This document shows, one piece after another, positions 11,374 to 21,200 of a DNA stretch of 64,000 bases. How positions within the stretch are numbered: the first letter of the stretch is position 1; each line of letters starts with the position of its first letter. The position numbers and the translations under genes are program-made. Source of the DNA: Candidatus Methylomirabilota bacterium (GTDB lineage Bacteria; Methylomirabilota; Methylomirabilia; Rokubacteriales; CSP1-6); contig DASTYT010000142.1 of the NCBI GenBank assembly GCA_035764725.1, forward strand, positions 23,975-87,974, in the 5' to 3' direction. The notes beneath the pieces were generated by a model, which ran no database searches, was not told where the DNA came from, and saw nothing but the letters and a program-made list of their open reading frames with translations.

Positions 11374-14300
11374 TTAGCCGCCGAGCTCGTCCAGCAGCTT
11401 CCGGGCATTGTCCGCCCCCGCGAACTTGGCGTCCACCTGGAGCGAGCGTCGGAGCCAGGTCGCGGCATCGGCCTTGCGCCCGAGCTGATGATAGGTCAGG
11501 CCGAGGTGATACTGGATCATCGCATTGTTCGTCGAGAGCTCTGCGGCCTGGCGCAGCGGCGGCTCGGCCAGGCCATACTCGCCGCGCTTGTAGTAGACGA
11601 ATCCCAGGGTGTCCAGCACTCCGGGCAAGATTGCCGCCTGCGCTTGATTGGCGCGGACGAGCGTCTCGGCCTTGCGCGCGCGCTCCAGCGCCTCGTCGAG
11701 GCTCTTGCCCTGCGAGGCGAGGACCCACGCCACGTTGTTGTGCGCGCGGGGGTTCTCAGGCGCGAGCGTGGCCGCTTGACGGTAGGCGCCGAGCGCAGCG
11801 TCCGGATCCCCCTTCCGCTCGTACGCCTCGCCGAGGCGAAGCTGGATCACCGCGGATCGAGGCTCGAGCCGCGCGGCGGTGCGCAGCGATTCGATCGCCG
11901 GCGCGACCTGCCCTTGTCCCAGCAGCAGCTCGCCCAGCAGCAGGTGCGCCGCGGCAACCTTGGGCCGGTTGGTCGCCACCGCCCGCGCCAGCTCGATGCC
12001 CTCGTCGAAGCGCCCCGCTTTTCCGTAGAGAGCGGCGAGCCGGAGCTTCACGGCCTCGTTCTCGGGCGCCGCCTTCGTGACGGTTCTCAGATACTGGATG
12101 GCGGTGTCGCGGTTGCCGCGGCTCTCGTAATAGTCGGCGAGCAGCTGATTGGCCTCGAGATGGTTCGGATCCACGCGCAGGACGGCCTTCAGATGCTCCA
12201 CGGCGGCATCGGGCTTCTTTCTGATGATCAGTAGGCCGGCCATCGCGATATTGGCGGGCGCGAACTGAGGATTCACGTCGAGAATACGCTTGAGCTCGGC
12301 TTCCGCCGGATCGAGCTGACGCGCGGCAAGGAGGCTCTGGGCGAGGGCGAACCGCAGCGCGATGTTCTGCGGATCACGCTCGAGCGCGGTCCGGAGCTCG
12401 GCGATCTGGGCCGTGCGGGTCTCGGGGTTCACCTTCTGTCCGCTTAGCGCGGCGAGCTCGACCTGGACCTGCTTCAAGTTGGGATCGAGCTTGAGCGCCT
12501 GAGCATAGGCCCGGCCGGCGCCCGCCGTATCGCCCTTGGCGAGCCGCGCCCGGCCGAGATAGTAATGATTGCGCGCCAGGTCGGGATTGAGCTTGTTTAC
12601 CTGGTCGAATTGCTTGATGGCTTCGTCGGGCTGGCGCTTGGCGAGGTAGGCGAGTCCCAGGAGCATGCGGGGCTCGACAAGCCCCGGGGAAGCGGTCACG
12701 ACCGGCGACAACCGTGCGATGGCCTGGTCGGGCGCGTTCTTCTTGAGGTACAGCTCGCCCAGGGGGACGACGAGCTCCGTGGCCTCGGGATTGCGTCCCA
12801 GCGCCGTCTCCAGGACGGGAACCGCCTGGTCATAGCGTCCCAGGCGCGCGAGGGTCTGGGCGAGCATCGCCGCCGCCGGCACCTGCCCCGGCTGGTCTTT
12901 CAGGATCGACTGGAGGAGCGCGATCGATTCGGCGTCGCGCTTGCCATCCATCGTCAGCCGGGCGAGCTGGAGCCGCGCCGTCACGTCGCGCTCGTCCAGC
13001 TTGAGCGCGCGGCGATACTCGTCCTCGGCCTTTTTCGGCTCTCGATTCAGGAGGTAGGTGTTGCCGAGGAGCACACGCGCGGGGACGTTCTTCTGATCGG
13101 CGGCGAGCACCTGCTGGAGAAAGGCGATCGCTTGATCCAGCTTCTTGTCCCGCACCAGCGTCGACACCTTCGCGGACAGGGCGCGCTTGTTTCGCGGATC
13201 GGTCTGGAGCACCGCTTCGTACTCCTGGATCGCCGCGGCGGGCTTGCCCTCCAGGTCGTAGAGGTAGCCGAGCGCCATGCGGGTGCTCGTGAGCTGGGGG
13301 GCGACTTCGAGGGCGCGCGAGTACATCTCTTGCGCCTTCGCCATGTCCTTGCGCGCGGCGTAGATCTGGCCGAGGAGCAGATACGGCTGGGGGCTCGTCG
13401 GCGCGAGCCGGCGCGCCTGCTCGGCCGCTTCCACCGCCTCGCGCTCCCGTCCGAGCATGGCGTAGGCCCGACCGCGCTGAAGGTGATACGTGGGGCTCTT
13501 GGCCAGCGCCTTCGCCAGTCGGTCGAGCTCTGCGAGCCCCTCCTGGGGCTTCCCCGCCCCCACGTAGGCCGTGGCGAGGCTCAACCGCGCCCACGGATTC
13601 TGCGGGACCTGCTTGACGACCTCGGTGAACTCGGTGACGGCGAGGGCGGGGCGCCCAGCCCGAAGCGCCACTTGCCCGAGCATGTGCCGCGCAACGAGCG
13701 CGTTCGGCAGTGCCTTCGTGACCTTGGTCAGAAGGCTGATGGATTCATCGAGTCGGCCGGCCTGCGCGTAGAGATCGGCCAGGCTGAGCACGGCCTGGGG
13801 CGAGCGTGCTGATGGGGGCAGCGCCTCGAGCTCCTTGATGGCCTCGTCGAGCTTGCCTTCGGCGCTCAGGATGGCGCTGCGGACGACCCGGACCTGTGGA
13901 TTCTCCGGGCTCTGACGCCGCGCCTCGTCGAGGAGCGTGGTCGCCTCCTCCCGCTGTCCGCGAATGAGCAACGTTCGCGCGAGACCGATCTGCGCGCCCG
14001 TGAGCCCGCCCTTGAGACCGAGGGCGGAGCGATACGCCTTCTCGGCGTCGCCGAACCGGCCGGCCTGAAACAGCGCGTCGCCATACGCCTGGTGGATCTC
14101 CGCGATGGTCCCGTTCTTCGCCTGGGCCCGCGCGAGAAGCGTCACCGCGTCCTTCGGATCGCCCGTCCCGATCCGGGCCGCGCCGATCAGATAGTCGACC
14201 AGCGCGCTGTCCGGCTCGATGCGCCGGATGGTCTCCGCCAGCTCTTCGGCGCGGCGCGTATCGCCGGCTGCGAGATACGCCTGGCCAAGCAGCAACTGGA

Positions 14301-14601
14301 TCTCGACCGAGCCGGGGTCACCATCGGCGGCCCGACCGAGCTCGCGCACCGCGTCCGGGTACCAGCCCTTGGCGTAGTAGGCGCGGCCGAGGGCATGGAG
14401 GGCGGGAACGAACTTCGGATCGATCTGGAGCGCGCTCTTCAGCTCGACGATAGCCTCGTTGTACTTGCCCTCCGACAGATAGCGGGAGCCCCGCTCGAAA
14501 TGCTGCTGCTTCTTGGCCTGGGGGTCCTGGAAGCAGCCCACGAGGAACAGCGAGGCCACGAGGCCGAGGACCGCGCCAACGCGCATCGTATGATTTCGCA
14601 T
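11374..14601 (-). CDS. prsT: Large TPR-repeat lipoprotein, PrsT-like (PEP-CTERM/exosortase system)
   Basis: Protein of 1075 residues built almost entirely of tetratricopeptide repeats after a lipoprotein signal (VASLFLVGC, lipidated Cys23). Repeats begin at QHFERGSRYLSEGKYNEAI and continue to the C-terminus, with about two dozen units. Length, lipobox and repeat pattern match the TPR lipoprotein PrsT associated with PEP-CTERM/exosortase systems, though slightly longer than usual. The divergent neighbour 265 bases away encodes a PEP-CTERM protein, which supports the assignment. The protein probably sits at the periplasmic face of a membrane as an assembly scaffold for exopolysaccharide or protein export. 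The start could be ATG 14601 or 14586; neither has a strong ribosome-binding site. It may lead a transcription unit with the three genes downstream. Confidence 0.8.
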   Translation of the reverse strand: MRNHTMRVGAVLGLVASLFLVGCFQDPQAKKQQHFERGSRYLSEGKYNEAIVELKSALQIDPKFVPALHALGRAYYAKGWYPDAVRELGRAADGDPGSVEIQLLLGQAYLAAGDTRRAEELAETIRRIEPDSALVDYLIGAARIGTGDPKDAVTLLARAQAKNGTIAEIHQAYGDALFQAGRFGDAEKAYRSALGLKGGLTGAQIGLARTLLIRGQREEATTLLDEARRQSPENPQVRVVRSAILSAEGKLDEAIKELEALPPSARSPQAVLSLADLYAQAGRLDESISLLTKVTKALPNALVARHMLGQVALRAGRPALAVTEFTEVVKQVPQNPWARLSLATAYVGAGKPQEGLAELDRLAKALAKSPTYHLQRGRAYAMLGREREAVEAAEQARRLAPTSPQPYLLLGQIYAARKDMAKAQEMYSRALEVAPQLTSTRMALGYLYDLEGKPAAAIQEYEAVLQTDPRNKRALSAKVSTLVRDKKLDQAIAFLQQVLAADQKNVPARVLLGNTYLLNREPKKAEDEYRRALKLDERDVTARLQLARLTMDGKRDAESIALLQSILKDQPGQVPAAAMLAQTLARLGRYDQAVPVLETALGRNPEATELVVPLGELYLKKNAPDQAIARLSPVVTASPGLVEPRMLLGLAYLAKRQPDEAIKQFDQVNKLNPDLARNHYYLGRARLAKGDTAGAGRAYAQALKLDPNLKQVQVELAALSGQKVNPETRTAQIAELRTALERDPQNIALRFALAQSLLAARQLDPAEAELKRILDVNPQFAPANIAMAGLLIIRKKPDAAVEHLKAVLRVDPNHLEANQLLADYYESRGNRDTAIQYLRTVTKAAPENEAVKLRLAALYGKAGRFDEGIELARAVATNRPKVAAAHLLLGELLLGQGQVAPAIESLRTAARLEPRSAVIQLRLGEAYERKGDPDAALGAYRQAATLAPENPRAHNNVAWVLASQGKSLDEALERARKAETLVRANQAQAAILPGVLDTLGFVYYKRGEYGLAEPPLRQAAELSTNNAMIQYHLGLTYHQLGRKADAATWLRRSLQVDAKFAGADNARKLLDELGG

Positions 14602-14707
14602 GCCGCGTCAGCATACACCGGCGCGTATGGACTGTCCCATCGCCTCTGCCGGACCAGAGCCGTCGTTAGGGGGCCAGTGTCCGAGATCCTTACATTTCGC
14701 CGCTGTG

Positions 14708-14730
14708 CACAACTTGTGGATGCGCAAGTT
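14708..14730. repeat. Palindromes upstream of the sigma-54-like promoter
   Basis: Two overlapping inverted repeats lie about 25 to 45 bases upstream of the -24 element: CACAA-C-TTGTG (14708-14718) and AACTTG-N8-CAAGTT (14711-14730). They could be a binding site for a regulator of either divergent gene. Position is closer than usual for an enhancer-binding protein site. The evidence is sequence symmetry only. Confidence 0.3.
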
Positions 14731-14754
14731 ACGGTAAAGACACCCCTTATTTCC

Positions 14755-14770
14755 AGGCACGATTCCTGCT
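14755..14770 (+). promoter_or_regulatory. Candidate sigma-54 (-24/-12) promoter of the PEP-CTERM gene
   Basis: AGGCACGATTCCTGCT matches the RpoN consensus TGGCACG-N4-TTGCW at 9 of the 11 strongest positions, with the essential GG (14756-14757) and GC (14768-14769) exactly 10 bases apart. Predicted transcription would begin near 14780, about 85 bases before the ATG at 14867. PEP-CTERM genes are known in other bacteria to be controlled by RpoN with the PrsK/PrsR two-component system. That precedent raises confidence; prsK and prsR are not in this window. Confidence 0.55.
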
Positions 14771-14866
14771 GAAGCCCCCAGTGGGATGCAAAATTGTCAA
14801 GTCGGTGATTTTTCACTCCAAACCCGGCCCTGGGGGTCGGGCGCAGTGAAAGAGAAGAGAGGCAAC

Positions 14867-15877
14867 ATGAGACTCGTCAGGTTCGCACTCGTAATCGCAG
14901 GTCTCACCGTGGCGGTGCTCGCTGGGCCCTCCATCAGTAATGCCGTAGATCTCGTCGCGTGTACCGACCTGATCTGCGCCTTCAACGGGGACTTCGCGGT
15001 CGAGTCCTTGCCGCTCGCTGGGCTCAGCATCCAGTCGAGCCCCGGGCAGATCCAGAACGGCGTCGTCGTCTACACGGGCTCGAACGGCGTACCCGTCACC
15101 ACCAACTTTGCGGGCATGGACAACGCGTACCCCGCCGTGGGCGGAAAGAGCGGCGGTACCACGTTCTCCACGACGACGACGGCCGATCCCGGTGGTACTG
15201 GCGAGTTCGCTGGCGACGCGGCGGGCACCTGGGACAGCACGCTAACCGCCTTCACCACGTTCCTCAATGGCGCGACCCCGATCTTCTTCTTCAACCAGAA
15301 CCAGTTGAACAGCGGGGTCGCCTCGGCGAATTGCCCGCTTGCGACCTCGGCGCAGGACGTGTGCGTCTACGGGATGCTGACCCTGGTCGATCTGGACAAC
15401 TCGGCCAACAATGTGACTCTCGAGCTGGAGGGGCCGACCACGCTCTTCTCCGGCGGACCTCAGCCTACTGACGGCATCGCCGACTTGCCCGATGAGCTCA
15501 TTCTGGCGAGGGGCGCGGTTTGTCTCGACGCGGTGGGCAATCAGGTCGCGTGTGACGGCAATCAGGCCGTCGGTCCGATCAATCACAACCTGGGCGCCAA
15601 CGAGGCCGCGTATGCGGCGTTCTCCGATGCGCTGAATGCGTTGCTCGCGACGTGCGCGGCTGAGGGAGTCAACACGACCAACTGCCCGTGGGATAGCATC
15701 TCGCTCCGGTTCGACCTGGGTGGCCTCAACAATGGGTTCGAGCAGCTCTTCATCCTGACCAGCGAGTTCGTGATTCCGCCTCCCCCGGTTCCTGTTCCGG
15801 CTACGCTCCTGCTGCTTGGCAGTGGGCTCGTGGGGCTGGGCGGTGGGATGGCCTGGAGGACTCGTCGGCGCGGCTAG
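14867..15877 (+). CDS. PEP-CTERM sorting-domain protein
   Basis: Secreted or surface protein of 336 residues. An N-terminal signal peptide (MRLVRFALVIAGLTVAVLAG, cut near SNA) is followed by a low-complexity, Thr/Gly/Asn-rich exported domain with several Cys residues. The C-terminus has the exosortase recognition tripartite signal: VPVPATLLLLGSGLVGLG, a hydrophobic span, then the basic tail WRTRRRG. The motif is VPVP rather than the commoner VPEP, a variant seen in this family. The ATG at 14867 has an AGAGAAGAGAGG ribosome-binding site; an in-frame start further upstream has none. An exosortase should cleave the tail, but no exosortase gene lies in the window. Confidence 0.88.
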   Translation: MRLVRFALVIAGLTVAVLAGPSISNAVDLVACTDLICAFNGDFAVESLPLAGLSIQSSPGQIQNGVVVYTGSNGVPVTTNFAGMDNAYPAVGGKSGGTTFSTTTTADPGGTGEFAGDAAGTWDSTLTAFTTFLNGATPIFFFNQNQLNSGVASANCPLATSAQDVCVYGMLTLVDLDNSANNVTLELEGPTTLFSGGPQPTDGIADLPDELILARGAVCLDAVGNQVACDGNQAVGPINHNLGANEAAYAAFSDALNALLATCAAEGVNTTNCPWDSISLRFDLGGLNNGFEQLFILTSEFVIPPPPVPVPATLLLLGSGLVGLGGGMAWRTRRRG

Positions 15878-15906
15878 TCGCCCGCTGACGATCTGACGCG
15901 ACGCCA

Positions 15907-15936
15907 AAGGGGCGCCGGCGAGAGCCGGCGCCCCTT
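15907..15936 (+). terminator. Strong hairpin terminator after the PEP-CTERM gene
   Basis: A perfect 13-bp stem (AAGGGGCGCCGGC pairing with GCCGGCGCCCCTT) closes a GAGA tetraloop 29 bases after the stop at 15877. The 3' arm runs into TTCTGCTTG, a poor but T-containing tail. It insulates the PEP-CTERM gene from the downstream flavoprotein. Confidence 0.8.
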
Positions 15937-16009
15937 CTGCTTGCCCCTGGGGCGGGGCGGTGGACGGCGCTGCGGCCGGGGTATAGTAGCCGGACCTGGA
16001 GGAGGTGCG

Positions 16010-17188
16010 ATGGAGCGACAGTGCAGGCCTGCAGGGCAGCCTCTTGAGCGGGCGCGCGCGCTGGCGCCGCTGCTCGACCGCTGCGCCGAGGCGGTAGAGG
16101 CCGAGCGCCGCCTGGTGCCGGCTCTCCTCGACGGCCTGCATGAGGCGGGGCTGTTCCGGCTGCTCCTCCCCCGGGTGCTCGACGGCGGCGAGGTCGATCC
16201 CGTCACCTTCGTCGAGGTGATGGAGGAGATCGCCAAGACGGACGGGAGCGCCGCCTGGTGCCTTTGCCAGGCCGGTGGCTGCGCGATGACGGCCGCGTAT
16301 CTGAGCCCCGAGGTCGCCCGCCACGTCTTCGAGGATCGGCGCGCCGTGCTTGCCTGGGGCCCGGGGCCCGACGCCCGCGCGGTGGCGGTGGAGGGCGGTC
16401 ATCGCGTCACCGGTACCTGGTCCTTCGCCAGCGGCTGCCGGCACGCCACCTGGCTGGGCGGGCACTGCCCCATCGTCACCGCGGACGGTCAGCCCCGCCG
16501 GCGGGCGGACGGGCGGCGCGAGGAGCGGACCATGCTCTTCCCCGCGGCCAGCGCCGAGATCGTGGACGTGTGGCACGTGAGCGGCCTGCGGGGCACGGGC
16601 TCCGACACCTTCACCGTCACCGACCTCTTCGTGCCCCACGCCTACTCGGTGTCACGCGACGATCCCGCCGAGCGCCGCCAGCCCGGCCCGCTCTACTGCT
16701 TCCCTGCCGGCAGTCTTTACGCTTCCGGCTTCGCCGGCGTGGCGATGGGGCTCGCGCGGGCGATGCTCGACGCCTTCGTGGAGCTCGCGCGCGACAAGAC
16801 GCCGCGGGGCGGCCGGCGCACGCTGCGCGACAACCACGTCGTGCAGTCCCAGGTCGCGCAGTCGGAGGCGCGCCTGCGCTCGGCGCGGATGTTTCTGCTG
16901 GGCTCGCTCGAAGAGATCTGGCAGGATGTCGGCCGCTCGGGCAGCCTCGCCCTCGATCAGCGGATGACGATTCGCCTCGCGGCGACCTACGCCATCCACC
17001 AGGCCCGGGACGTGGCTGACACCGTGTACGCCGCCGCGGGCTCCAGCGCCATCTTTACCGCAGGCGCCTTCGAGCGCCGCTTCCGCGACATCCACGCGGT
17101 CACGCAGCAGCTCCAAGGCCGCGCCTCGCACTTCGAGACCGTGGGCCAGTTCCTGCTCGGGCTCGAGCCCGACACGCAGTTCGTGTAA
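16010..17188 (+). CDS. Acyl-CoA dehydrogenase-like flavoprotein (group D monooxygenase / HsaA-like)
   Basis: Protein of 392 residues with the acyl-CoA dehydrogenase fold. The N-terminal helical part (ALAPLLDRCAEAVEAERR) and GLFRLLLPRVLDGGEVDP resemble HsaA/HpaB-type flavin-dependent hydroxylases that use reduced flavin. The central beta domain shows HRVTGTWSFASGCRHATW and WHVSGLRGTGSDTFTVTDLFVP, both conserved. The C-terminal helical domain has VYAAAGSSAIFTAGAFERRFRD. The ATG at 16010 follows GGAGGAGG. True acyl-CoA dehydrogenases use a catalytic Glu that I cannot confirm here, so a monooxygenase role is the better guess. It has no partner reductase nearby. Confidence 0.82.
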   Translation: MERQCRPAGQPLERARALAPLLDRCAEAVEAERRLVPALLDGLHEAGLFRLLLPRVLDGGEVDPVTFVEVMEEIAKTDGSAAWCLCQAGGCAMTAAYLSPEVARHVFEDRRAVLAWGPGPDARAVAVEGGHRVTGTWSFASGCRHATWLGGHCPIVTADGQPRRRADGRREERTMLFPAASAEIVDVWHVSGLRGTGSDTFTVTDLFVPHAYSVSRDDPAERRQPGPLYCFPAGSLYASGFAGVAMGLARAMLDAFVELARDKTPRGGRRTLRDNHVVQSQVAQSEARLRSARMFLLGSLEEIWQDVGRSGSLALDQRMTIRLAATYAIHQARDVADTVYAAAGSSAIFTAGAFERRFRDIHAVTQQLQGRASHFETVGQFLLGLEPDTQFV

Positions 17189-17197
17189 AGCTTTCCG

Positions 17198-17527
17198 TCA
17201 GTCCGAGCGCGCCCACCACCACTGGAAGATCAGCGCCTGGACCAGGGAGAGTATGCCCAGCACCGCGTCGTTCAGGAGATAGAACGACAGGAACTCGCCC
17301 GTGATCCCACGGTACGCCAGCACGAACGCGATCCCGAGCCCCACGTTCACCACGCCGAACAGCATGAGCAGGCCCAGCGCTTCGAGGGCGCGTGCCGCGG
17401 CCCGGCGCAGCCGAGCGCGGGGCAGGCGCAGGAGCCACCTGCCGACGAGGTAGGCCGCCACCGAGGTCACCACGACCAGCGACGGCAGCAGGAGCTCCTG
17501 CGGATCCATGTCGAACATCACATCCAT
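17198..17527 (-). CDS. Small integral membrane protein of unknown function
   Basis: A 109-residue protein with three likely transmembrane helices: LLLPSLVVVTSVAAYLVG, ALGLLMLFGVVNVGLGIAF and VLGILSLVQALIFQWWW, separated by an Arg-rich loop (LRLPRARLRRAAARA). I do not recognise a family. Several in-frame ATGs lie close together (17527, 17518); the first overlaps the stop of the upstream YdcF-like gene, so the two are translationally linked. A role next to an envelope YdcF-like protein suggests a cell-envelope function, but this is only context. Confidence 0.65.
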   Translation of the reverse strand: MDVMFDMDPQELLLPSLVVVTSVAAYLVGRWLLRLPRARLRRAAARALEALGLLMLFGVVNVGLGIAFVLAYRGITGEFLSFYLLNDAVLGILSLVQALIFQWWWARSD

Positions 17528-18132
17528 CCCCGCAGGCGGTAGTACACATAAGCCGATAGCTCCGTGCCGATGTCCCGCAACAGCGAGAGGCGCGACTCGG
17601 GGTCGCCGGGGCCGCTGGACGCGGAGGGCGCCCCGAGCACGGTGAAGCCGCGGCGCTGGAGGAGCGCGCGGGTCCTCGGCATGTCGATGGGATCGGCCAC
17701 GAGGAGCACCCGCGCGACGCCGCGCGGCCGGAGGAGATGGTCCAGCAACGCGGCTTCCTCGCGCGTGGTGTTGGCGCCGTGCGCGGCCACGATGTGGTCG
17801 ACGGGCACCCCCAGGCTCACCGCGAGCCGGACGCGCGCATCGACCTCGCCGCCATCACCCGAGAAGACGAGCAGGGGGGCGAGGCTCTTGCGGTAGAGGC
17901 CGACGGCGCGGAGTGTCCGCCGCATCGAGCGATTGGTGAGCACCTCGTCCACGTCGACGCCGCCTCGGCCGGGGACGACGATCGCCTCGGCGGGGGCAAT
18001 CTGGGATGGTCCCCCCATCCAGGCGTTGAGGACGTTGGCGAGCGGCGTGAAGCCACCGACGAGGATGACCGCGAGGGTGGCGCCTCCGATCGTGCGGATC
18101 AGCCGTGGGCCCCAGCCGGTGCGTGCTAGCAC
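17518..18132 (-). CDS. YdcF/SanA-like DUF218 membrane protein
   Basis: A 204-residue protein with one N-terminal membrane anchor (IGGATLAVILVGGFTPLANVL) and a DUF218 (ElyC/SanA/YdcF) Rossmann-like domain. Conserved elements are AEAIVVPGRGGVDVDEVLT, LLVFSGDGG, GVPVDHIVAAHGANTTREEA, RVLLVADPIDMPRTRALL and GFTVLGAP. Members of this family act in envelope biogenesis or bind nucleotide-like ligands; the exact reaction is unsettled. The start is uncertain: GTG 18132 gives a compact signal-anchor, while an ATG at 18198 would add a His/Arg-rich stretch that looks non-coding. It diverges from the cyclase gene. Confidence 0.78.
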   Translation of the reverse strand: MLARTGWGPRLIRTIGGATLAVILVGGFTPLANVLNAWMGGPSQIAPAEAIVVPGRGGVDVDEVLTNRSMRRTLRAVGLYRKSLAPLLVFSGDGGEVDARVRLAVSLGVPVDHIVAAHGANTTREEAALLDHLLRPRGVARVLLVADPIDMPRTRALLQRRGFTVLGAPSASSGPGDPESRLSLLRDIGTELSAYVYYRLRGWM

Positions 18133-18268
18133 GTCCCGCCGGCGCTCCCGGGCCGGATCGTGGCGTGCATGAGCGTGATGATGCCCCGCCCCCCGCATCC
18201 TGGCAAGCGACGCTGCCTTGACGGTGCTGGTACCCTGACCGGGTCGAGACGATGGTGGACACGCACGG

Positions 18269-21200
18269 ATGACCTCCTGTCCCCGCTGCGGCCACGCGGC
18301 CCAGCCTCGCGCCCGCTTCTGCTCCGCATGCGGCGCGCCCCTCGTGGGTGCGCCCGATCCCGCGCGTTTCGGCGCACCCCAGGCGTACACGCCCCTGCAT
18401 CTCGCCGAGCGCATCCGGGACTCGCGCACGCGGCTGGCCGGCGAGCGCAAGCAGGTCACGGTGCTCTTCGCCGACATGCAGGGCTCGATGGAGCTGCTTG
18501 CCGATCGCGATCCCGAGGAGGCGGGGCGCATCCTCGACCAGGTGCTCGAGCAGATGATGGAGGCGGTGCATCGCTACGAGGGCACGGTGAACCAGGTCAT
18601 GGGTGACGGCATCATGGCGCTGTTCGGCGCGCCGCTCGCCCACGAGGATCACGTGGTGCGCGCCTGCTACGCCGCCCTCCGCATGCAGGAGCGCATCGCC
18701 GCGCTCGGCGATGCCACCCGTCGCGCGGCCGGCGTGCCCCTTCAGATCCGCGTGGGCCTGAACGCCGGCGAGGTGATGGTCCGCTCGATCGAGAACGACC
18801 TCTCGATGACCTACACCGCGGTGGGGCCCACCGTGCACCTGGCGGCGCGCATGGAGCAGATGGCCAAGCCGGGCTCCATCCTCGCCACCGGCGACACCGT
18901 CGCTCTCGCCGCCGGACGGGTGGCCACGCGCGCGCTCGGCGCGGTGCCGGTGCGCGGGCTGCAGACGCCGGTGGAGATCCACGAGGTCACGGGCGGCGCG
19001 ACCGCGCAGTCCCGTGCGCAGGCGCTCGCCGCGCGCGGCCTCACGCCGTTCGTGGGGCGCGAGGCCGAGATCGAGCGCCTGCTCGCCATCGTGGACGCGG
19101 TGCGCGAGGGCCGACCGCAGCTCGTCGCGGTGGTGGGCGAAGCCGGCGTGGGAAAGTCGCGCCTGGTCGGCGAGCTCGCGCGACGCGCGCGCGAGCGCGG
19201 CTGCCTCGTACTGGAAGCCGCCGCGCTCTCGTACGGCCGCGCGGTGGGGCATCGCCCGGGCATCGAGCTCCAGCGCCGCTACTTCAAGATCGAGCCCGGC
19301 GACGCGCCCGAGACGGTGCGCCAGAAGCTGGCCCGCGAGCTCCGCGACCTCGACCCCGCGCTCGAGAGCGATCTCCCTGCGCTAGAGTGGCTGCACGGTG
19401 TGGCGCAGCCGGGCAGCCCGTTCCTCGCCCTCGACGTGAGCACCCGACGGCTGCGCTCCGTGGAGGTGCTGGTGCGCCTGGTGGAGCGCGTGGGCCGGCG
19501 GCAGCCGTTCGTGATGATCTTCGAGGATCTGCAGTGGATCGACTCCGAGGGACGCGAAGCGATGGATTACATCGTCGAGCGGCTGCCTCCCAGCACCTTG
19601 CTGCTGGGCACCTATCGGCCCGAGTACGAGGATGGCTGGAGCCGGCGGCCCGGCTACTCGCGCATCCGTCTCGAGCCGCTCCGTCCCGAGGGCGCGCACG
19701 CGCTGCTCCGCGGCCTTCTGGGGCCCGGTGAGGAGACGGCGCTGATCCAGCGTCTGGTCGCCGAGCGCGCGCGCGGCAATCCGCTCTTCCTCGAGGAGTC
19801 GGTGCGAAGCCTCGTGGACACGGGCGTGCTCACCGGCGCCCCCGGCGCCTACCGCGTGGTCCGCCCGGCGCGCACGCTGGAGGTGCCCGCGAGCGTCCGT
19901 GCCGTCCTCGCCGCGCGCATCGACCGGCTGCCCGCGACGGAGAAGCGGCTGCTGCAGGCGGCGTCGGTGATCGGCGAGGAAGTGCCGGTCACCCTGCTCG
20001 AGGCGGTGGCCGACGAGCCCGCCGATGCCGTGCGCGAGGGCCTCGCCCAGCTCGGCCGCGCCGAGCTCCTCACCGAGGCCACGCTCTTCCCCGATCCGGT
20101 CTACGCGTTCCGGCACTCTCTCATCCACGACGTCGCCTACGCGAGCCTGCTCCAGGAGAGCCGGCGCGCGCTGCACGCCCGCATCACCGACACCATCGAG
20201 CGGCTCTACGGCGACCGACGCGGCGCGCAGGTCGAGCGCCTCGCCCACCACGCCTTCGCGGGCGAGCTGTGGCATCAGGCGGTGCGCTACTGCCGCGAGG
20301 CGGGCCGCGGCGCGCTCGCGCGCCTGGCTTGCCGCGAGGCGGTGGACTTCCTCCAGCGCGCCCTCGAAGGGGTCAGCCATCTCCCGGAGAGTCCCGAGTC
20401 GCGGGCGCTCGCCGTGGACATCGGCTTCGATCTCGAGGCGGCGCTGGTGCCGCTGGGCGCCCACGCCGAGGGGCTGGCGGTGCTGCGATCGGCCGAGTCC
20501 ATCGCGAGCCGCATGGGCGACGAGCGGCGACTCGCGCGCGCCCTCGCGTACCGCACCACCATGCACTGGGAGATGGGCGACTCGGATGCCGCGGTGGAGG
20601 CGGGTGAGCGCGCAGTGGCGATCGCCGCGCGCGTGGAGGATCTCGGTCTCCAGGTGGTGGGTCAGTACAGCATGGCGGGCGCGGTGCGGACGCTGGGCGA
20701 CTATCCGCGGGCGGTGACGCTCCTCCGCCGCAGCCTGGCCCTCGCGGAGGACGAGCGCCGGTACGAGACGTTCGGCCTGCCCGGCCTCGCCTCCGTGCTC
20801 GGCCGCAGCCATCTCGCGTGGAGCCTCGCCGAGCTGGGCGAGTTCGACCACGCGATCGGGGCCGCCGAGGAGGGCATCCGCATCGCGGAGGCGGCGGGCC
20901 ACGGCTATAGCCTCGCCTACGGCCTGCTGGGCCTGGGCGGGGTGCTCTTGCGCCGAGGCGCCATGACGGAGGCGGAGACCGTGCTCGCGCGCGGGCTGGC
21001 CCTCTGCGCCGAGGTCCCGGTTCTGTTCCCGCCGTTCGCGGGCGATCTCGCGGTGGTGCGCGCGCTCGACGGTCGCATCGCGGAGTCGGTGGAGCTGGCG
21101 CGCCAAGCCGTGGCGCGCGGCGAGCGCATGGCCCGGCTCGGGCGGCTCTCCCTGATCGTCACGCATCTCGGCGAGGTGCTGGTGATCGCCGGGCGCGTCG

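Noticed and set aside
15982-15987. TATAGT as a -10 box before the acyl-CoA dehydrogenase-like gene
   Set aside because: No acceptable -35 hexamer 16 to 18 bases upstream (GGTGGA); left out as too weak.
18185-18205. Sigma-54-like GG...GC pair on the minus strand upstream of the YdcF-like gene
   Set aside because: Spacing is 11 rather than 10 bases and the boxes are poor.
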